The translations under genes were made by a program, and so were the position numbers. This document shows positions 21,401-29,759 of a DNA stretch of 64,000 nucleotides, one piece after another. The notes below the pieces were generated by a model that was given only the letters and a program-made list of their open reading frames with translations, had not been told where the DNA came from and made no database searches. Each line of letters begins with the position of its first letter. Position 1 is the first letter of the stretch. Origin of the DNA: Craspedostauros australis (Eukaryota > Bacillariophyta > Bacillariophyceae > Mastogloiales > Achnanthaceae); NCBI GenBank assembly GCA_026770025.1, contig JAMXDE010000012.1, positions 1,984,001-2,048,000 on the forward strand. Reading direction: 5' to 3'.

Positions 21401-22114
21401 CCCCAATGCCTCGTCCAGGTCGCCTTTGATGATTGCGATTCCGTCATTGGAAATGCCGTGCCGACAGAAGGCTGCGACTGCTACCAATTCTGCAACGGGG
21501 TGCAGTTGCCCTGCTGCCCAGCCGGCGAGCCGTGCCCGATCTCCTGCGAGGGTGAATTGGTGGCAGGATGCAAGCTCCCCGAAGGTGACAACACCAGCGT
21601 CCCAACCCCCACCCCGCTCGATATGTGCATGCTGACTGTCAACACCGGCAGCTGCGATGCTTTGATCGAAACGCAAACACCTGCCGAGGAATGTGATTGT
21701 TACAACTACTGCGGTGGTACGTATCTGGGGTGCTGCAAGTTCGGTGAATTCTGCGGCATCACCTGCGCCGCGGGGCTCGTGGCAGGGTGCGTCGTGGATG
21801 ATAGACCGCCGATGGAGATGTGCGCCGTGCAATCCAACCCGCAAGCGTGCGATGCGCTGCTGGACACCGTCCAACCACAATCGGAATGCGATTGCTACGA
21901 TTTCTGCGATGGGGTGTTCGTGGGATGCTGCGAGTACGGTGAATTCTGCGGCGTTGTGTGCGGCATCAACGAGGAGTACGTTGGTGGCTGCCAATTCGAG
22001 TCGCCAACATCGAATCCAACACCCAACCCAACATCAGTCCCAACGATGGCACCGACGCAGAAGCAACAGCCAACGAGCACGCCGTTCTTTTTCTTCCCAC
22101 CAGGATTCCAGTGA
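18458..22114 (+). CDS. Secreted M6-like metalloprotease with PT-rich stalk and four Cys-rich modules
   Basis: A 1218-residue protein from the first ATG; an in-frame ATG at 18518 starts directly before the signal-like helix VLSVWRIIALIVVLEW. The catalytic domain belongs to the M6 (immune inhibitor A-like) zinc peptidases: HEYIHTFGMPDLYD at residues 378-391 supplies the HExxH zinc site and the downstream aspartate, and the GGWSLMGNP turn follows. After residue ~600 comes a Pro/Thr/Ser-rich stalk of SPTxxPT repeats, containing an internal duplication (PGPTGFIVFRTEEPST twice, at 20541 and 20699). The C-terminus has four ~55-residue modules of the form CDxLL...ECDCYxFCxGxxxGCC...CG...GGC (about 21150-21990). 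Likely extracellular or cell-wall protease; substrate unknown. A short PT-rich tail ends in FFFFPPGFQ. Confidence 0.9.
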   Translation: MGQVDRSPRRRHSTSSSYSRMVLSVWRIIALIVVLEWTSNMQQRCRNDHHGLRSLQAMAWAPPDPSYFPENANDGNADPSSSSSSSGSSPSMESNVFVPVHEYRQKKEINFAYTTRTIHPELCRHMDEAECQHLDEHFTMLSSRMREHVASRNEERRRRQRQLNHDPVTNTTRQLTRLDDANGKLRIVVALIEFADHGARTKLDPSVYDSLFNGEGRDADTLKTGSVREYLDKQSYGALDFEAFVLPWVKIDRTEAQCSQSGVGSCVYGLSQDFIPCFTPALELADSLHTDPTSSFNWNDFDSNSDNVIDAVLVVHTGYAADRTLNCFEIWSHASSDSAGRWISGAPNVAMRLGTYAIGSGYRSTSGFKVTRFNVIVHEYIHTFGMPDLYDLTYQTAGTGGWSLMGNPYGPCRINAANPGSVSPYIKMELGWISPTFIVKDGRYSIGAVQNGPNIYILGNGIGFPKFEYLLIENRQPLDWDVNVCGGAGPGGSGGVLIWHIDLTQADNRGSGYPGSGDYPNSRYRIALVQADGLYELEKDVDNRGNEGDLFVRGREAGPSTIFGNNIPSTDSYITGSLVSTGIRIFDFTDSQETMEFTVEGLEDEEPSASPTSLPTSLPTDVPETEAPTALPTLSPTDPVVTDAPTLAPTVPIVTDSPTMMPTDPIVTDLPTLTPTTPIVTDSPTMMPTDPAVPTPGPTGFIVFRTEEPSTKATDDTSSPTLVPTDAIDSTSSPSMLPTNGDTSDPTPGPTGFIVFRTEEPSTKTTDDTSSPTFVPTGDANPTSSPSVLPTNGDTSTPTITPETTESPSDASDTGLPTSLPTQLPETTAAPSNLSDASSPSGSPTNTSTSAPTPAPTVSPTDPQATSAPTATPSLAIVTDSPTMLSDTSFPTSTANDQCFFVTNVDECEQLLATVTPQDGCDCYQFCDGQQAQCTSFGQAIQLACPSGNLVAGCTVDGMTKTPTQTPSKAPTERPTQTPTLPQCLVQVAFDDCDSVIGNAVPTEGCDCYQFCNGVQLPCCPAGEPCPISCEGELVAGCKLPEGDNTSVPTPTPLDMCMLTVNTGSCDALIETQTPAEECDCYNYCGGTYLGCCKFGEFCGITCAAGLVAGCVVDDRPPMEMCAVQSNPQACDALLDTVQPQSECDCYDFCDGVFVGCCEYGEFCGVVCGINEEYVGGCQFESPTSNPTPNPTSVPTMAPTQKQQPTSTPFFFFPPGFQ
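20278..21130 (+). repeat. PT-rich coding repeat region of the metalloprotease
   Basis: Degenerate short repeats coding P-T-x-x-P-T, with a larger direct duplication: segments starting near 20541 and 20699 both read PGPTGFIVFRTEEPST and differ at few bases. Likely a glycosylated spacer between the protease domain and the Cys-rich modules. Confidence 0.75.
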
Positions 22115-22526
22115 TCAACGCGGACAGTCAAGTGTGATGGCACACATACGAGTATGCACCATGCCACCTTCGTGTCGGAGGTTGATAGAGTAGAGCACGC
22201 AACACCCTGTATGGACAGGTAGAATATGTAATAGCCGTGAAGGAAGAAATCATGCATACGCGTACGTATGCCATGATGGGTAAGAGTAGAACAACATTCA
22301 GTCATTTTATACTCGAATACAAAGATCGAACAAATGCACGAACGCGCATAGCACCATTCAGCCCAGTCCACCTCTTACCAGTTTTCTTTGTTACATTCGC
22401 TTCGTGGTTTCTACTCCTACTCCAGCTCCGACCGTACGTAGTCGTACCATACCCGTACCATACCCGTACCGGTACGACGTAGTGACCGACACCACACCAG
22501 CAGAGTTGTCCTGCCCTACTCGTGGT
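22115..22526. other. Convergent intergenic region
   Basis: Shared 3' region of the metalloprotease (plus) and TPR-J protein (minus). It includes a GTAC-rich segment at about 22436-22482 with two copies of CCATACCCGTA, able to pair with itself through palindromic GTAC and GGTACC-like elements. No gene. Confidence 0.5.
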
Positions 22527-23804
22527 TCATTTCCGCTTCTTGTTCGACGCGAAATCCCTCCAATTTCCGATGCGTTTCTTGACCCGGTCATCCTGCTTCC
22601 AACTCTTGTCAAATTTGCGAGCCTTGCGTTCCACTTCGAGCTGCTCATCCTCCTGCTGCTTTTCCCGCTGCTCAAATTTGCGTTCCCGCTGCTCCACTTC
22701 CCGGCGTTTCATCTCCACTTGCGCAAATATCCTCATGATCTCCTTTTCTTGGCATTCCTGCAGCGACGATGATTTGTGCCGTTTGTGCGCGTCTTCTCCC
22801 ATCTTCATGCCTTCCTCGATCAACAGGATGGCGTGCTTGCGACGGTTGATGTCCATCAACGTATTCTTGGCCTTCTTGACTTCGTCGTAGGACTTCTGGG
22901 CTTGCTCGGAGCCGCCGTTCTTGTCAGGGTGCAAGAGCAGCGCCATCGCCTTGTACCGATGGGAGATGTCATCATCCGTGGCATCCTTCGTCAGCTGCAG
23001 CACGGCGAAGGGATTCAAGTTCTTCCATTCGTAGTTGTTTTGCAGCAAGCGATCGACCTGTTCCTGGTACGTTCCGATGGCCTGCTTTTGGTTCTTGATG
23101 GCGTTGGTGGCTTTTGGCTGCTCCTTCTTGGCGGCGTCCTCGTTGCTGTCATCGGCTTTCTTTTTGGTCGTGACGTCTTCCACATCATCGAAGAAGTCCG
23201 CCAGCAGATCATCTTCTTCGTCGCCGTCATCATCATCATCCTCCTTGCTTTCCTTGTTTTCGTCAGTATCAACATCGTTGTCCTTGCTGTCATCGGCAGC
23301 TTTATCGTTGGCAGAGGTCGAAGTGGGAGCCTTGTCGCCCATCCGTTCCTTCTCTTCGACTTCGAATGCCCGCTTCTGCTGTTCCTCTATGTGATCCAGC
23401 GTCTTCTGACAGTCCTCCAGACCCTTCTTGGCCACGGCGTTGTTGGGATCCTTGTCCAGCACCTTCTGGTAGGCCTCCTTGGCCGGTCGATACCGCCTCA
23501 ACGCATGCAGGGCGGCCGCCAACCGCGAATACCCCTTGACGAAGGCGGGATCCAGCTCGATGATGCGATTGGCATCCTGCAGCGCCTTGCTGATCTCGTT
23601 GTTCTTGAGGTAGGCAGCGGAGCGGTTGGAGTAGGCCACGACGAAGTCCGGATCCAGCGTGATGGCGTTGGTGTATTCATCGATGGCCGTGCGGTAGCCG
23701 CCGAAGCGGAAGGATGCGTCGGCTTTGGCCTTGTGGGCGTCGCGCTGGACTTTCCAGTCGTCGTCGCCGCTGCCGGTTGGTGCGGATGGAGGTGCAGATG
23801 ACAT
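22527..23804 (-). CDS. TPR and J-domain protein with DNAJC8-like C-terminus
   Basis: A 425-residue intronless protein. Residues ~18-135 form three TPR repeats (AIDEYTNAITLDPDFVVAYSNRSAAYL; ALQDANRIIELDPAF; AKEAYQKVLDKDPNN). An acidic linker (about residues 175-215) follows. Residues ~262-330 are a J domain with an intact HPD motif (H292-P293-D294), which would stimulate an Hsp70. The C-terminal helix region, with the QEKEIMRIFAQVEMKR stretch and the ending VKKRIGNWRDFASNKK, resembles DNAJC8 (spliceosome-linked SPF31), which has no TPR in animals. A role as Hsp70 co-chaperone is well supported; a link to splicing is inference from the C-terminal likeness. Confidence 0.88.
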   Translation of the reverse strand: MSSAPPSAPTGSGDDDWKVQRDAHKAKADASFRFGGYRTAIDEYTNAITLDPDFVVAYSNRSAAYLKNNEISKALQDANRIIELDPAFVKGYSRLAAALHALRRYRPAKEAYQKVLDKDPNNAVAKKGLEDCQKTLDHIEEQQKRAFEVEEKERMGDKAPTSTSANDKAADDSKDNDVDTDENKESKEDDDDDGDEEDDLLADFFDDVEDVTTKKKADDSNEDAAKKEQPKATNAIKNQKQAIGTYQEQVDRLLQNNYEWKNLNPFAVLQLTKDATDDDISHRYKAMALLLHPDKNGGSEQAQKSYDEVKKAKNTLMDINRRKHAILLIEEGMKMGEDAHKRHKSSSLQECQEKEIMRIFAQVEMKRREVEQRERKFEQREKQQEDEQLEVERKARKFDKSWKQDDRVKKRIGNWRDFASNKKRK

Positions 23805-24452
23805 GGTCTTGGTTGGATGGTGTGGATGGTGTCGTTGGGCTTCAACAACTCTGGAGCAGTATGATGCTATGTACTATTGCATTGGCAGATGTCGTTGGAT
23901 GGATGTGCAAGGAGAATGTAGACGGGCATCGACCACCAAGAGAACGCCCTCTTTGTTCCTTTTTTCGTTTCTGTTTTGTTGGTTGGAATCCAATCCCGAA
24001 TCAAAACGTGAATCAAGTCTCAAACGTGCGCAACGAAATTGAGTTCGTGCGTTTTTGTTTGTGTGTGGTTTGTCGTGTTGTTTGAGTGTTTGTCGCACAA
24101 TTGTACGAGTAGATCGGAGAGCAGAGGCATCAACTCTGTGGATCGACGAGCGACCATCATCACTCACAATCTCGGCCACGTTGCATCCTCATACTTGTGT
24201 ATGACAACAGACCAACAGTACGATATCGTAGCACACCAGTCATCAGCACAGGTGCAACCATGGTGAGAACGGCTTTCTGCTCTGCTCCGCTGGTATGCGT
24301 CCATTGGTGAGAACATCCAAGAACCGAGAGGAGCGCATCACCTCACATCGTTCCCCTTTGGCGTTTTTGTTCTTTCGTTTCGCCTTCCCTTCCCCACTTG
24401 TCTCCTCCATCTTGCGCACTTCGTGCTGCCTTCCATCGCAACGGACGCAATC
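23805..24452. other. Divergent promoter region
   Basis: Between the TPR-J gene (minus) and the EF-hand gene (plus). No motif stands out beyond a T/G-rich stretch (23950-24090) and TACGAGTA at 24103. No gene is seen. Confidence 0.4.
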
Positions 24453-25255
24453 ATGCGGGGAATGTGTTCGCAGGCACCCACGAAGAAGAATCCACCGGCC
24501 GCATCGTTCAGACGAAAGGCTGACGACGTAGCGCCCACGAGCAAACGGAGGCGGAAGAAGAAACCCACGAAGCGGGCTGCGCCATCGCCCGAGGAGTTGG
24601 TCGGAGAAGAGACGTGCCAAGAGATTCGAGATGTCTTCCACCATGCGGCTCGTTCCAGAGAAGGTCAGTGTTGTGCGTTGGAACAAATAAGCAGTCAAGC
24701 GATCAAGCAGTCAAGCATGCATTCGATGGAATGGTATGAAGTGAAGTGGAGCGAAGTGAAGGGAAGTCCATGCTCAAGTGTCTCAATTCCCTTCTCATCT
24801 GCTGTTATGGTCCGCCGCAATGCACTGATTCTTGCCCCGCTTCGATTCATTCCACACGCGCAGACGGTTGCCTCTCCATCGGCAGAGCTCGCAAATGCAT
24901 GAAACGTTTGGGGATCTCTCTTGCAGCGGATGACGTTTCCAAAGCATTCTTCGGCACGTCCGACGATGACGATCAGGTCATCACGCTCGACATGTTCCTG
25001 CCATTCGTCGCCACCAAGAGCTTGCAAAAGGACAAGGCGGAGCGTGCATTTCAACTGTTTGATCGTGATGGGAAGGGCGTGGTCGTGCTGGAAGATCTCG
25101 AACGCGTTGCAAAGGAGTTGAATGAGGACTTGACGCAGGAGGAACTGAGGGAGATGATCCAGTTGGTCGACAGGGACTCTGCAAAGAACGACAATGATGA
25201 TGGGCTGGTGCTGCCGCAGGATTTCATCAAGATCGCCCATCGTGTGAATCTGTGA
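24453..25255 (+). CDS. Centrin-like EF-hand protein (2 exons)
   Basis: I join 24453-24663 and 24864-25255 across a 200-nt intron (donor GTCAGT, acceptor CGCAG); the split codon gives Asp and the frame is kept, for 200 residues. The N-terminus is basic (TSKRRRKKKPTKRA). Four EF-hand-sized units follow: the first is degenerate (HHAARSREDGCLSIGRA), the second has TSDDDDQVITLDMF, the third is the best loop (DRDGKGVVVLEDL) and the fourth is DRDSAKNDNDDGLVLPQDF with an insertion. The pattern EIRDVF...LGISLAADDV resembles centrin/caltractin, calcium sensors of basal bodies, centrosomes or nuclear pores. Probably only the third and perhaps fourth sites bind calcium. Start chosen at the first ATG; the frame upstream begins at GTG. 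Confidence 0.75.
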
Positions 25256-25538
25256 CATTGGTTGCTGGGGTTCCATTCATATCACTACGAGTAGGTACTG
25301 TCTTCGTATGTGTGATGCTCGTACGTGTGATACTGGGAGTACTGTGTGGTTTGTATCGTATTGTAGATATCGTGTTCTATCGATTAATGGTGTAACATGT
25401 ATCTACGTGTGTGCAAGGAGTAGTGTACTCCTGGAATGTATGTTGTGCGTGGTGTAATATGTAGAGTAGTATGCATACGAGTACAGACACAGAGGCGCGC
25501 ACTCGTTGATTGGATCATCGAAGTGTCGAAAGGACAGT

Positions 25539-26735
25539 TCAACCGAAGCAACGGATGGTCTCCTTGTCGCCCTTGCGTGCGCTCTGTCCACCCTTCAGCA
25601 GGTACTGCTGGTGGTAGTCCTCAGCATCGTAGAACTTGGATGCCATCAGCAGCTCGACCTGGTAGAAGTTGTCATTGTCGTCAATGACGACCTGCGCAAG
25701 CTCGCGTTGTTTGTCGTTGTGGAAGTACACGCCGTGCTTGTACTGCTGACGCCACTTCTGCGCCGCTGGGTCATGGCTGTCTTCCTCCGGCATGAGCGGG
25801 ATCTTGTATTGCGACGTGGTGGCTGCGAGACGCACCATGTAGACTGCCAGCAGGTCCTCGTAGGACACGAGCGTTGTGTCGTAGACCACCATGACGGCCT
25901 CGCGGTGCTGCGTGGTCCCACGGCAGACCTCCTCGTAGGTTGGGTCGGTCGTGACGCCCTGCGTGTAGCCGACCTTGGTGCCGACGACGCCCTTCTGGCG
26001 CATGAATGCCAGCTCGCCGCCCCAGAAGCAGCCCATGGCCCACGTGGCCACCTGGTATCGCGATCCCTCGTGGTTCTGTTCGTACGCGTGCGTGGGAATC
26101 GGCTGGACATCCAGCACCTTGAAGGAGCAGGCGTAGCTGGATCCCGCCAGCGGGTGGTTGGCATCCACGATGACTGTGTCTCCCACGATGTCGCGGATCA
26201 GGACCTGGAACTTGCCGTTCTTGAGATGCACGGTGGCGCCCTTGCGCAAGGTGTCGACGCTGCTGGAGGGGAAGTTGGACTTGGGAACGCGGAAGATGAG
26301 GCCGGGGTTGGAGCTGCCGAATCCCGCGTCGATGGAGACGGCTGGCTGCTCATCGCCGACCTGGCGGCCTTCCGCCAGGCTGTGCAACCCAGGAAGGTAG
26401 TTGCCCCATCCCAGGATGAAGGATATCCTGCCCGTCGTGTCGAACAGACGTTCTGGGACGAAGCCATTCTCTGGATGGAGATCGAGATCCAGTGTCACGA
26501 TGTCGCCGATGCACGCCTTGCGCGTGTTGTTGGTTGTTGCTGCCGCAACTTTGGGTGCCCACTTTTGCTGGTGCTGCGGGAGATGCGACTGCAGTGCCGC
26601 GCCGCCCAACGGTTGCTGCTGTTCTCCGGTCCGAGTCGCTGGTTCTGCTGCTGGATGACCAAGATGCATGTCCATGGTGTCTGCGTTCAGCGTTCTCGTT
26701 GCATGGAGCGATGGTTGCGTCAAAGTGGCCAACAT
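25539..26735 (-). CDS. FKBP (SlyD-like)-MsrA fusion protein
   Basis: A 398-residue intronless fusion. Residues ~72-215 resemble a SlyD-type FKBP prolyl isomerase (IGDIVTLDLDL, LGWGNYLPGL, RVPKSNFPSSS, and the hallmark DANHPLAGSS). Residues ~225-398 are peptide-methionine (S)-S-oxide reductase: AMGCFWGGELAF carries the catalytic Cys236, and GTKVGYTQG, REAVMVVYD, YHQQYLLKGG are family blocks. The usual MsrA reads GCFWGVE, so Gly replaces Val next to the active site. The enzyme would repair oxidised methionine using thioredoxin, while the FKBP part may help present substrate proteins (inference). The N-terminal 70 residues are unconserved and could be a targeting leader. Confidence 0.9.
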   Translation of the reverse strand: MLATLTQPSLHATRTLNADTMDMHLGHPAAEPATRTGEQQQPLGGAALQSHLPQHQQKWAPKVAAATTNNTRKACIGDIVTLDLDLHPENGFVPERLFDTTGRISFILGWGNYLPGLHSLAEGRQVGDEQPAVSIDAGFGSSNPGLIFRVPKSNFPSSSVDTLRKGATVHLKNGKFQVLIRDIVGDTVIVDANHPLAGSSYACSFKVLDVQPIPTHAYEQNHEGSRYQVATWAMGCFWGGELAFMRQKGVVGTKVGYTQGVTTDPTYEEVCRGTTQHREAVMVVYDTTLVSYEDLLAVYMVRLAATTSQYKIPLMPEEDSHDPAAQKWRQQYKHGVYFHNDKQRELAQVVIDDNDNFYQVELLMASKFYDAEDYHQQYLLKGGQSARKGDKETIRCFG

Positions 26736-27980
26736 GATGAGATGATGATCTTCGGAATGGTCGCAAACTGTGGGTACGTGGATGAGTTATGTGGATGTCT
26801 TCTTGCCTTCTTGATTGTTTGTTTTCTTGTTTGTTTTTGTTCTGTCGAAGCTCCTGATTTTGTGAGGACCACGAGGGAGAGACGAAGGATGAAGGACGAT
26901 GCAGGCGATGGCTGTGATCGATGTGGAGAGCTGATGTGATCCTTTCCCTTGTCTCTTGGCACATGCATGCATCGATACCATGAACAAATGCTGAGATGAC
27001 TTTGAAGACCACAAAGGAGATCGATGGACGGACAAGGTGGTCGCAGTGCAGATTGGATCGGTATCACACAGAGAGAGATTCGATCGGACCACCTGTTGCA
27101 TCCCTCTTGTCGACGCATCTCCGTCACCAAGAACTTGCCCAAACAACCACAGGTCCGCCCCAGCGAAGGAACCACATCGACATCGACAGCAACAGCGGCA
27201 ACCACTGGTTGTGGATCCACCCGAAGCAGCGAGAACTTCTTCGACACCTCCATTCTTGCCAGGTCAGGTCGCACGATCATGTTGCCAGATGGGCCTGTGC
27301 TGTTTTTCCATTCCGCCACAGTTTTCCCTCTTGAGCACTGTTAAGTAAGCAGTGTCGCCGACGACATTTGGTTGAACCGGGATGAGCACAAGTGTCTTCG
27401 CTCGAACTCAATCGAACCTACGGGAAAGTTGGCAGCCTCGCCGCAGTTCCGATGATGGCGAAAATGCAATCGCAGATGTCCACGTACTACCCGTGCGTCG
27501 CTTTTCGCAAGAACGATGGACTGATTTTCCGCCGAACTTCGAGAACGTCCACAATACGACCTCTCAACAACCGGTCCCGGGTATATGCTCATTCACGATT
27601 CTGATCAGTACCAAGGAACAATGAAGTACTCGCAGTACCATTTCGAAACCTATTGTTCAAGTGCCTTGGAGTAGCCTGCTCTACCCAATGCTGCTTCACC
27701 TACCTGGTAGCAAGGCTTCACAAACACACACGCACACAACCTTTCTCTCTCGTTCCTTTCGTTCGTTCGAGAGACATCCCACCCCACAACTTCACGAGTC
27801 ATGAATGTTAGAGAGCATGTCGGAGAACATTGCGAACAGCCGATACTGAGGACCGAATGTGGAGAGTGTATGAAATGTGCTACTAGAATACAATGATTCA
27901 TGGGAAGAGCGGTTTGGTTGGCATCGCATCCTGTCGTGATGCAATGAAATGAGACACTCGAGAGGACTGTCATTTGTCGC
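26736..27980. other. 1.2 kb intergenic region
   Basis: Lies upstream of the FKBP-MsrA gene (minus) and downstream of the type I membrane protein gene (minus), so it holds the former's promoter. Only short overlapping frames of about 60-120 codons occur in several phases, none convincing. A pyrimidine-rich tract is at 27740-27760. Confidence 0.4.
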
Positions 27981-29759
27981 TTACAGGATCTGGGTGTCAT
28001 CGACGGAAAGCGGCTGCTTCCTCGGTGACATGTAGTTGTCGTGTCCCAACTCGGCGCAGATGTTCTCCCTTTCCTCAGCCATGTTCGTGGTCGGGATGAA
28101 GACCGGAGCGCTGCGGTTCTTCTGACAGATTTCACATGTGTCAGAGACGCAGTTTCGTTCGTCGTGATGCTCCTTGAAGACGAACTGCTGCGCCATCAGC
28201 ACCTGGTCGATCTCATCTAACCGCTTGCTGCCGGCATCCTCGTTGTCGAATGCGAGGTCATCGTAGCGGAGCTTGTCGTTGTAGGAAAAGTCGAGGGAGG
28301 ATTCCTCATCGAGGCGCTCTATGTGCCTCAGGTACTTCTCGACGCGCTTCTTGCGTCTGGAAACGATCACTACGATGAGAAGAACGAAGCAAAGACCTGC
28401 AGCGGCGATGATGATCGGCGCTGTGATGGAGCGACCATTTCCGGCTGACGAGGAGTTGTTGCCACGGACCAGCAGGTCCGCTTCTGGATCTCCACCACCC
28501 ACGCCACCGGTGTCGGAGTTCTCCTTACCATCCAGGTCGAGGTTGGTGAATCCGACCAGCTCGAGGGCGGTGTCTTCATTGTCAGTGGACAGCTCGCCGA
28601 ACGCGCTCTTCAGCATTTCGATCAGCGCATTCACCACCTGGGCATCTGCGTTGAGACGTCGTTGCTTGCGGGCAGCGTCGTACACCACCTCCGGGGTGAT
28701 GGCGGCGTGCACCAACTGGCATGTCAAGCCGTCGTACACTGGGGCCGACGCATCGCAACCGTTGTTATCAACGGTGTCCGCAGTGCCCGAGGACATCTGC
28801 ACGAAGTGAAAAGGCTCGTCGGTGGAGTAGTCGCAGGTGAGAGCCTCCCTCGCCAGCTTGCCGTGAATCATTCTCTCGGCGTCAGCAACGGCATCGCTGG
28901 CGCTGCCTCCAGTCGTTGGGATGTAGAGATTGTAGTCAAAGGTGTATTCGACAATGGACCCTTGCCCCGATGGGCGGGTGATGCATGTGGAGATCTGCGC
29001 ACCGTCTGCCTGGTTTGTGGTGGCGAACACGGCAACGGTGGGGACCATGGAAACGCTTGGTGGTTGCGATGGCGATGAGGACGGCTGTTTGGTTGGAGAG
29101 CCAGTTGGATCCATCGATGGTACCATGCTTGCTGTTGGAGATGCCGACGGAAGGCCGGTTGGGGCCGAGGTTGGTCTCCCCGTCGGTCCACCAGTAGGAG
29201 CTGCGGACGGGCTGGACGAAGGCGAGGTAGATGGAAAGCTGGTCGTGGGGGCGGCCGTCGGGTTCCTCGTTGGTGCGTTGGAGATGGTGGGAGTCGACGA
29301 TGGCTGCGACGATGGGAATGGCGATGTGGGCGCCGCAGTGGGCGAGGAGGTTGGTGCCATCGAGACCGTTGGGTGGCTGGTCGGCTGGCTGGATGGGACG
29401 TCCGTGGGCATGGCAGTGATGGTGGGGGCCATCGAAGGGGACGAAGACGGCGCCACGGTTTTGCAGTCCTTCGATGTCTTCTTGCTGGAGCCCTTGCAAG
29501 ACGACTTCTTCTTCGACTCGGATGTCTTCTTCGTCTTCGTCTTCTTGCTGTCGTCTGTCTTGTTCAGAATTCGCTCGCGATGTTGGCCGCGCACCGCGCC
29601 TCTCTGTCGTCGACGTACCGGCCGTTGCTGCCGCACTTGGTCGAAGTCGTAGTCGCGTCCATCAAGGGTTACCGCATCACATGGCGCGCTTTGCAGCACC
29701 ATCAGTGCCGCCATGGCGAGTAGGAGCAGAGGCTTCATCGCGATGGCTTGTCTGGGCAT
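27981..29759 (-). CDS. PT-rich type I membrane protein (paralogue of 58005-60389)
   Basis: A 592-residue protein with a signal peptide (MKPLLLLAMAALMVLQSAPC), a Lys/Ser-rich segment, a mucin-like stalk of PTxxPT/SxAPT repeats (about residues 100-245), a folded ectodomain with paired cysteines (about 255-430), one membrane helix (about 443-466, IIIAAAGLCFVLLIVVIV) with stop-transfer SRRKKR, and a ~125-residue cytoplasmic tail. The tail holds CxxxxCEICQKNRSAPVFIP and ends DTQIL. The order signal-stalk-ectodomain-TM-tail, plus the tail motif, is shared with the gene at 58005-60389. Such PT-rich surface proteins are common in diatoms; function is unknown. Possible adhesion or wall-contact receptor (inference only). 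Confidence 0.85.
   Translation of the reverse strand: MPRQAIAMKPLLLLAMAALMVLQSAPCDAVTLDGRDYDFDQVRQQRPVRRRQRGAVRGQHRERILNKTDDSKKTKTKKTSESKKKSSCKGSSKKTSKDCKTVAPSSSPSMAPTITAMPTDVPSSQPTSHPTVSMAPTSSPTAAPTSPFPSSQPSSTPTISNAPTRNPTAAPTTSFPSTSPSSSPSAAPTGGPTGRPTSAPTGLPSASPTASMVPSMDPTGSPTKQPSSSPSQPPSVSMVPTVAVFATTNQADGAQISTCITRPSGQGSIVEYTFDYNLYIPTTGGSASDAVADAERMIHGKLAREALTCDYSTDEPFHFVQMSSGTADTVDNNGCDASAPVYDGLTCQLVHAAITPEVVYDAARKQRRLNADAQVVNALIEMLKSAFGELSTDNEDTALELVGFTNLDLDGKENSDTGGVGGGDPEADLLVRGNNSSSAGNGRSITAPIIIAAAGLCFVLLIVVIVSRRKKRVEKYLRHIERLDEESSLDFSYNDKLRYDDLAFDNEDAGSKRLDEIDQVLMAQQFVFKEHHDERNCVSDTCEICQKNRSAPVFIPTTNMAEERENICAELGHDNYMSPRKQPLSVDDTQIL

Noticed and set aside
22776-23801. 341-codon plus-strand frame rich in Val/Leu/Ile, looks membrane-like
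   Set aside because: Exact antisense of the TPR-J gene; its hydrophobicity comes from the acidic and basic codons on the other strand.
25506-26939. 477-codon plus-strand frame
   Set aside because: Antisense to the FKBP-MsrA fusion; no motif.
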